Below are positions 5,598 to 7,328 of a stretch of 7,328 nt of DNA, piece after piece (the stretch's first letter is position 1; each line of letters opens with the position of its first letter). The DNA is taken from NCBI GenBank assembly GCA_910577035.1, contig CAJTKW010000114.1, forward strand, positions 1-7,328, in the 5' to 3' direction. The notes beneath the pieces are model-generated. The model saw only the letters and a list, made by a program, of their open reading frames with translations. It was not told the origin of the DNA and did no database searches. Both the position numbers and the translations under genes were made by a program. Source of the stretch: an uncultured Acetatifactor sp. Lineage in GTDB: Bacteria > Bacillota > Clostridia > Lachnospirales > Lachnospiraceae.

Positions 5598-5658
5598 CAC
5601 GTAAATCTACATATTTTCACGTAAGTTTCCAGCAAATTGGTGTAAATTTTGGTGTAAA
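5598..5658 (+). repeat. Short direct repeats around the integrase stop: candidate Int arm sites
   Basis: CACGTAA occurs at 5598-5604 and 5618-5624, 20 bp apart (about two helical turns). TTGGTGTAAA occurs at 5637-5646 and 5649-5658, 12 bp apart, inside the integrase's last codons, where it encodes LHQNLHQ. An inverted CACGTAA lies at 5504-5510, on the other side of the ribU promoter. Tn916-type Int uses its N-terminal domain to bind repeats near the element ends, so these are plausible arm sites. The core att sequence cannot be defined without the other end. Confidence 0.4.
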
Positions 5659-6839
5659 CTTTTTTGCTCTTGATCCCACTGTTTAAGCCTGTTCAGCTCA
5701 CGTTTCACACGCTCCATATCGACGTGATTATACACCCGCATGGTAGTTTTTATATCAGTCTGCCCCATAAGGTACTGAAGCACTTTAATGTCACAGCCCG
5801 ATTCTGCATACCGGCAGCAAGCAGTATGTCTTAAAATATGTGGGCTCAGATCTGGAAGTTTTACCTCCCGTTCATCATTCATATCCACAAGTGTCCGCAT
5901 CATACGTCTTACACTGTTATGGTTCATACACTTTCCAGTCATATGAGAAACAAACACAAAATTTTTATACCCATCCACTTCAAAATCAGGATCCCTCTTA
6001 GTATTCAGCCAGATTTTTTTCTGTTCTGTAAACAACTGATACACTTCGTCAGTCATAGGAATTGTTCTTCTACCCGCGCTTGTCTTTGTATCTGTCGCAT
6101 ACAGCTGTGTTGTTCCATTCAACGGGCGATATTGAATCTGATGGCTAATGTTGATCTCCCGATTGTCCATAGATACATCATCCCATGTCAAACCTATAGC
6201 TTCGCTAATACGCAATCCTGTCTTTAATATGATCGCATACATTGGATAATAACGCTTCATTCTGGGACGCAATGCTATTCTGGTAAGAAATTCTTTTTCC
6301 TCGCCTAAGGTTAGTGCAAACTTTTTTTCAGGATTGTCTATATAGTCTTTCGTACAACCATCTGCCGGATTCTTGGAAATCACATCATCATCACAGGCAA
6401 GCTGAAGTGATGGATGGATGATCTTATGGATAATCTTGACTGTCCCGATGCTTAACCCCTGTTCCGTTAAAGAATTATAAAAGAGCAGAATGTCGGATTT
6501 TCTAATATCGGTTACCCTTGTTTTCCCTATCCTGCTTTCCTTAATAACATGATTGAAATAGTATTTGTAATTCTCCCTTGTAGAATTTGCAAGATTTACT
6601 TTTGTTTTTAGGTACCGTTCAATCTGTTCATTCAATGTATGTGCTTTTCTGCATACTCCCAGAACCATATCCCTGTTAATATCTTCTTCCAGTTCCCTTA
6701 GCTCGTTTAATGTAGGTGCATATATACATCCCCGTTCACCGTCATTATTTATCCAGCGATACATATATGTATTATCTTTTCTCTGCGATTCTCCTTTCTT
6801 TAATACTTTTCCATTTTTATCTTTTCTTTTACCAGCCAT
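5607..6839 (-). CDS. int: Tn916-family tyrosine integrase
   Basis: This site-specific recombinase integrates and excises the element via a tyrosine-DNA intermediate. The 410-residue product begins with an arm-DNA-binding domain (about 1-60; KDKNGKVLKKGESQRKDNTY), which closely resembles the Tn916 Int N-terminus. A SAM-like core-binding domain (about 68-160) and the catalytic domain (about 175-390) follow. Catalytic residues are R210 (KTGLRISE), K252 (DTKTSAGRR), H334 and R337 (SPHILRHTA) and the nucleophile Y370 (TTMRVYNH). The usual histidine of the GHxxI motif is Q360 (MGQTDIKTT), a deviation worth noting. The length is normal for the family. The ATG at 6839 has a strong AAAGGAG site 6 nt upstream. 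It follows xis by 81 nt, as in Tn916, where xis and int are co-expressed. No frame break is seen, so the gene appears intact. Confidence 0.93.
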   Translation of the reverse strand: MAGKRKDKNGKVLKKGESQRKDNTYMYRWINNDGERGCIYAPTLNELRELEEDINRDMVLGVCRKAHTLNEQIERYLKTKVNLANSTRENYKYYFNHVIKESRIGKTRVTDIRKSDILLFYNSLTEQGLSIGTVKIIHKIIHPSLQLACDDDVISKNPADGCTKDYIDNPEKKFALTLGEEKEFLTRIALRPRMKRYYPMYAIILKTGLRISEAIGLTWDDVSMDNREINISHQIQYRPLNGTTQLYATDTKTSAGRRTIPMTDEVYQLFTEQKKIWLNTKRDPDFEVDGYKNFVFVSHMTGKCMNHNSVRRMMRTLVDMNDEREVKLPDLSPHILRHTACCRYAESGCDIKVLQYLMGQTDIKTTMRVYNHVDMERVKRELNRLKQWDQEQKSLHQNLHQFAGNLRENM

Positions 6840-6920
6840 ATACTGCTCCTTTCAAATTCAAAAAGAGCCTTAATATGATAGTCACTATTCTACCACATCA
6901 AAGCATCTATTTCTATCTTT

Positions 6921-7148
6921 TTATATTGAAAACTGTTTTTCCACAAACTCATCAAATTTTCTTCGCTTTATCAGTCTCTTATTCCCAACCCACAAAACAA
7001 ATGGGCAATTATCTTTATTTGAAATCTCTCTGATTTTATTGATACCAATGTTGGAATAAGCCGCTGCTTCCTCTATTGTTAAATTCAATTTTTCCCAAAT
7101 GGGAATCTGAATATCTGTATCGCTCACTGGATTATTAATCTCCTTCAT
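6921..7148 (-). CDS. xis: Tn916-type excisionase (Xis)
   Basis: Xis proteins are small winged-helix DNA-binding factors that steer the integrase toward excision. The 75-residue product aligns along its length with remembered Tn916 Xis features: IPIWEKLNLTIEEAAAY, then a helix GINKIREI, then the wing LWVGNKRLIKRRKFDEFV. A longer frame reaches a GTG at 7193, but that codon lies in the left arm of a hairpin terminator and would put 15 unrelated residues in front. The ATG at 7148 gives MKEINNPVSD before the conserved part and is preferred. The ATG at 7157 is an alternative. No start has a good Shine-Dalgarno site, so expression may be weak or coupled to leader events. It sits directly upstream of int in the same direction. 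Confidence 0.87.
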   Translation of the reverse strand: MKEINNPVSDTDIQIPIWEKLNLTIEEAAAYSNIGINKIREISNKDNCPFVLWVGNKRLIKRRKFDEFVEKQFSI

Positions 7149-7161
7149 GCAATTCATATTC

Positions 7162-7194
7162 AAAAAGGCACCGCCAAAACTATATCGCGGCACC
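7162..7194 (-). terminator. Hairpin terminator immediately ahead of xis
   Basis: In minus-strand RNA GGTGCCGC (7194-7187) pairs with GCGGTGCC (7174-7167) over 8 bp, including two central G-U wobbles, around a 12-nt loop. TTTTT (7166-7162) follows. It ends only 13 nt before the xis ATG at 7148, leaving no room for a promoter. Transcripts coming from inside the element must pass it to reach xis and int, so it is a candidate attenuator. Confidence 0.7.
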
Positions 7195-7328
7195 TGTATT
7201 AATATCCATATTCACTTTTTCATCATTCAATCAATTACTATATGGAACCGGACGGCATAAAATTATACTATCCATGTTCTCATCAACATTTGTTATTAGT
7301 TACGTTAACACCTTAGAACTTATCTTCT
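7195..7328 (-). promoter_or_regulatory. Leader region upstream of xis, no gene seen
   Basis: This AT-rich stretch holds no convincing gene. On the minus strand a perfect -10 box TATAAT lies at 7262-7267, but no good -35 is found at 17-18 bp; TTGATG is present only 13 bp away. Downstream, a tiny frame starting at the ATG at 7209 (MDINTGAAI, stop at 7180) would run through the left arm of the terminator, ending in its loop. It has only a weak ribosome-binding site. Taken together this could be a promoter with an attenuation leader, but each part is weak. Confidence 0.3.

Larger units (their letters stand above)
5591..7328. mobile_element. int/xis end of an integrated Tn916-family-like element (continues past window)
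   Basis: A Tn916-type integrase and excisionase gene pair marks one end of an integrative element. The segment is clearly more AT-rich than the genes to its left, and its codon use differs (many AAA, ATA and TTT codons). The integrase is the terminal gene, as in Tn916. The host boundary must lie between the ribU -35 box (5543) and the integrase stop (5607). I set it at about 5591 only because the composition changes near there and the first CACGTAA repeat follows. The other end, cargo and conjugation genes are outside the window, so whether it is an ICE, an IME or a phage remnant cannot be decided. Confidence 0.7.

Noticed and set aside
5277..5604. Overlapping small frames on both strands across the riboswitch
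   Set aside because: The region is fully explained by the promoter, FMN aptamer and terminator.
6840..6920. Separate int promoter (TTGATG with TCATAT at 17 bp)
   Set aside because: The -10 matches only 3 of 6 positions; co-transcription with xis is the simpler reading.
7149..7193. GTG start of xis at 7193
   Set aside because: It lies in the left arm of the hairpin terminator and adds 15 residues with no match to Tn916-type Xis.

Overview
The window reads as chromosomal DNA of a Clostridia-type Firmicute, most likely a gut Lachnospiraceae relative. That placement is inferred from purine-rich Shine-Dalgarno sites, the tsaE-tsaB-rimI gene order, an FMN riboswitch in front of a riboflavin ECF S-component gene, and a Tn916-family int/xis pair. 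All genes lie on the minus strand, so transcription runs from right to left.

Right part (about 5591-7328) is the int/xis end of an integrated mobile element and is visibly more AT-rich than the rest. It holds a tyrosine integrase (5607-6839), a Tn916-type excisionase (6921-7148), and a hairpin terminator just ahead of xis. The rest of the element lies beyond the window. Short repeats around the integrase stop codon are candidate integrase-binding sites.

Middle part (4442-5543) is a self-contained riboflavin uptake unit. A sigma-A-type promoter leads into an FMN aptamer, an intrinsic terminator and ribU. An 8-nt stretch of the aptamer can pair with the terminator's left arm, giving a readable antitermination switch. 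The mobile element sits immediately upstream of this promoter.

Left part (144-4438) looks like one operon starting from a good promoter at 4410-4438: a YcxB-like membrane protein, tsaE, tsaB, rimI, a small cysteine-rich protein, rnz, and a single-span membrane protein of unknown function. Its theme is tRNA maturation: t6A37 synthesis (TsaB, TsaE) and tRNA 3'-end processing (RNase Z), with the ribosomal-protein acetyltransferase RimI. tsaD is not in the window.

Two intergenic spots, one in the tsaB-rimI gap and one after the last gene, carry related hairpin repeats whose arms differ by compensatory changes. I saw no CRISPR array, rRNA, tRNA or obviously new defence system. The least explained signals are the hairpin-repeat family, the leader structure of xis, and the junction between the element and the riboswitch.
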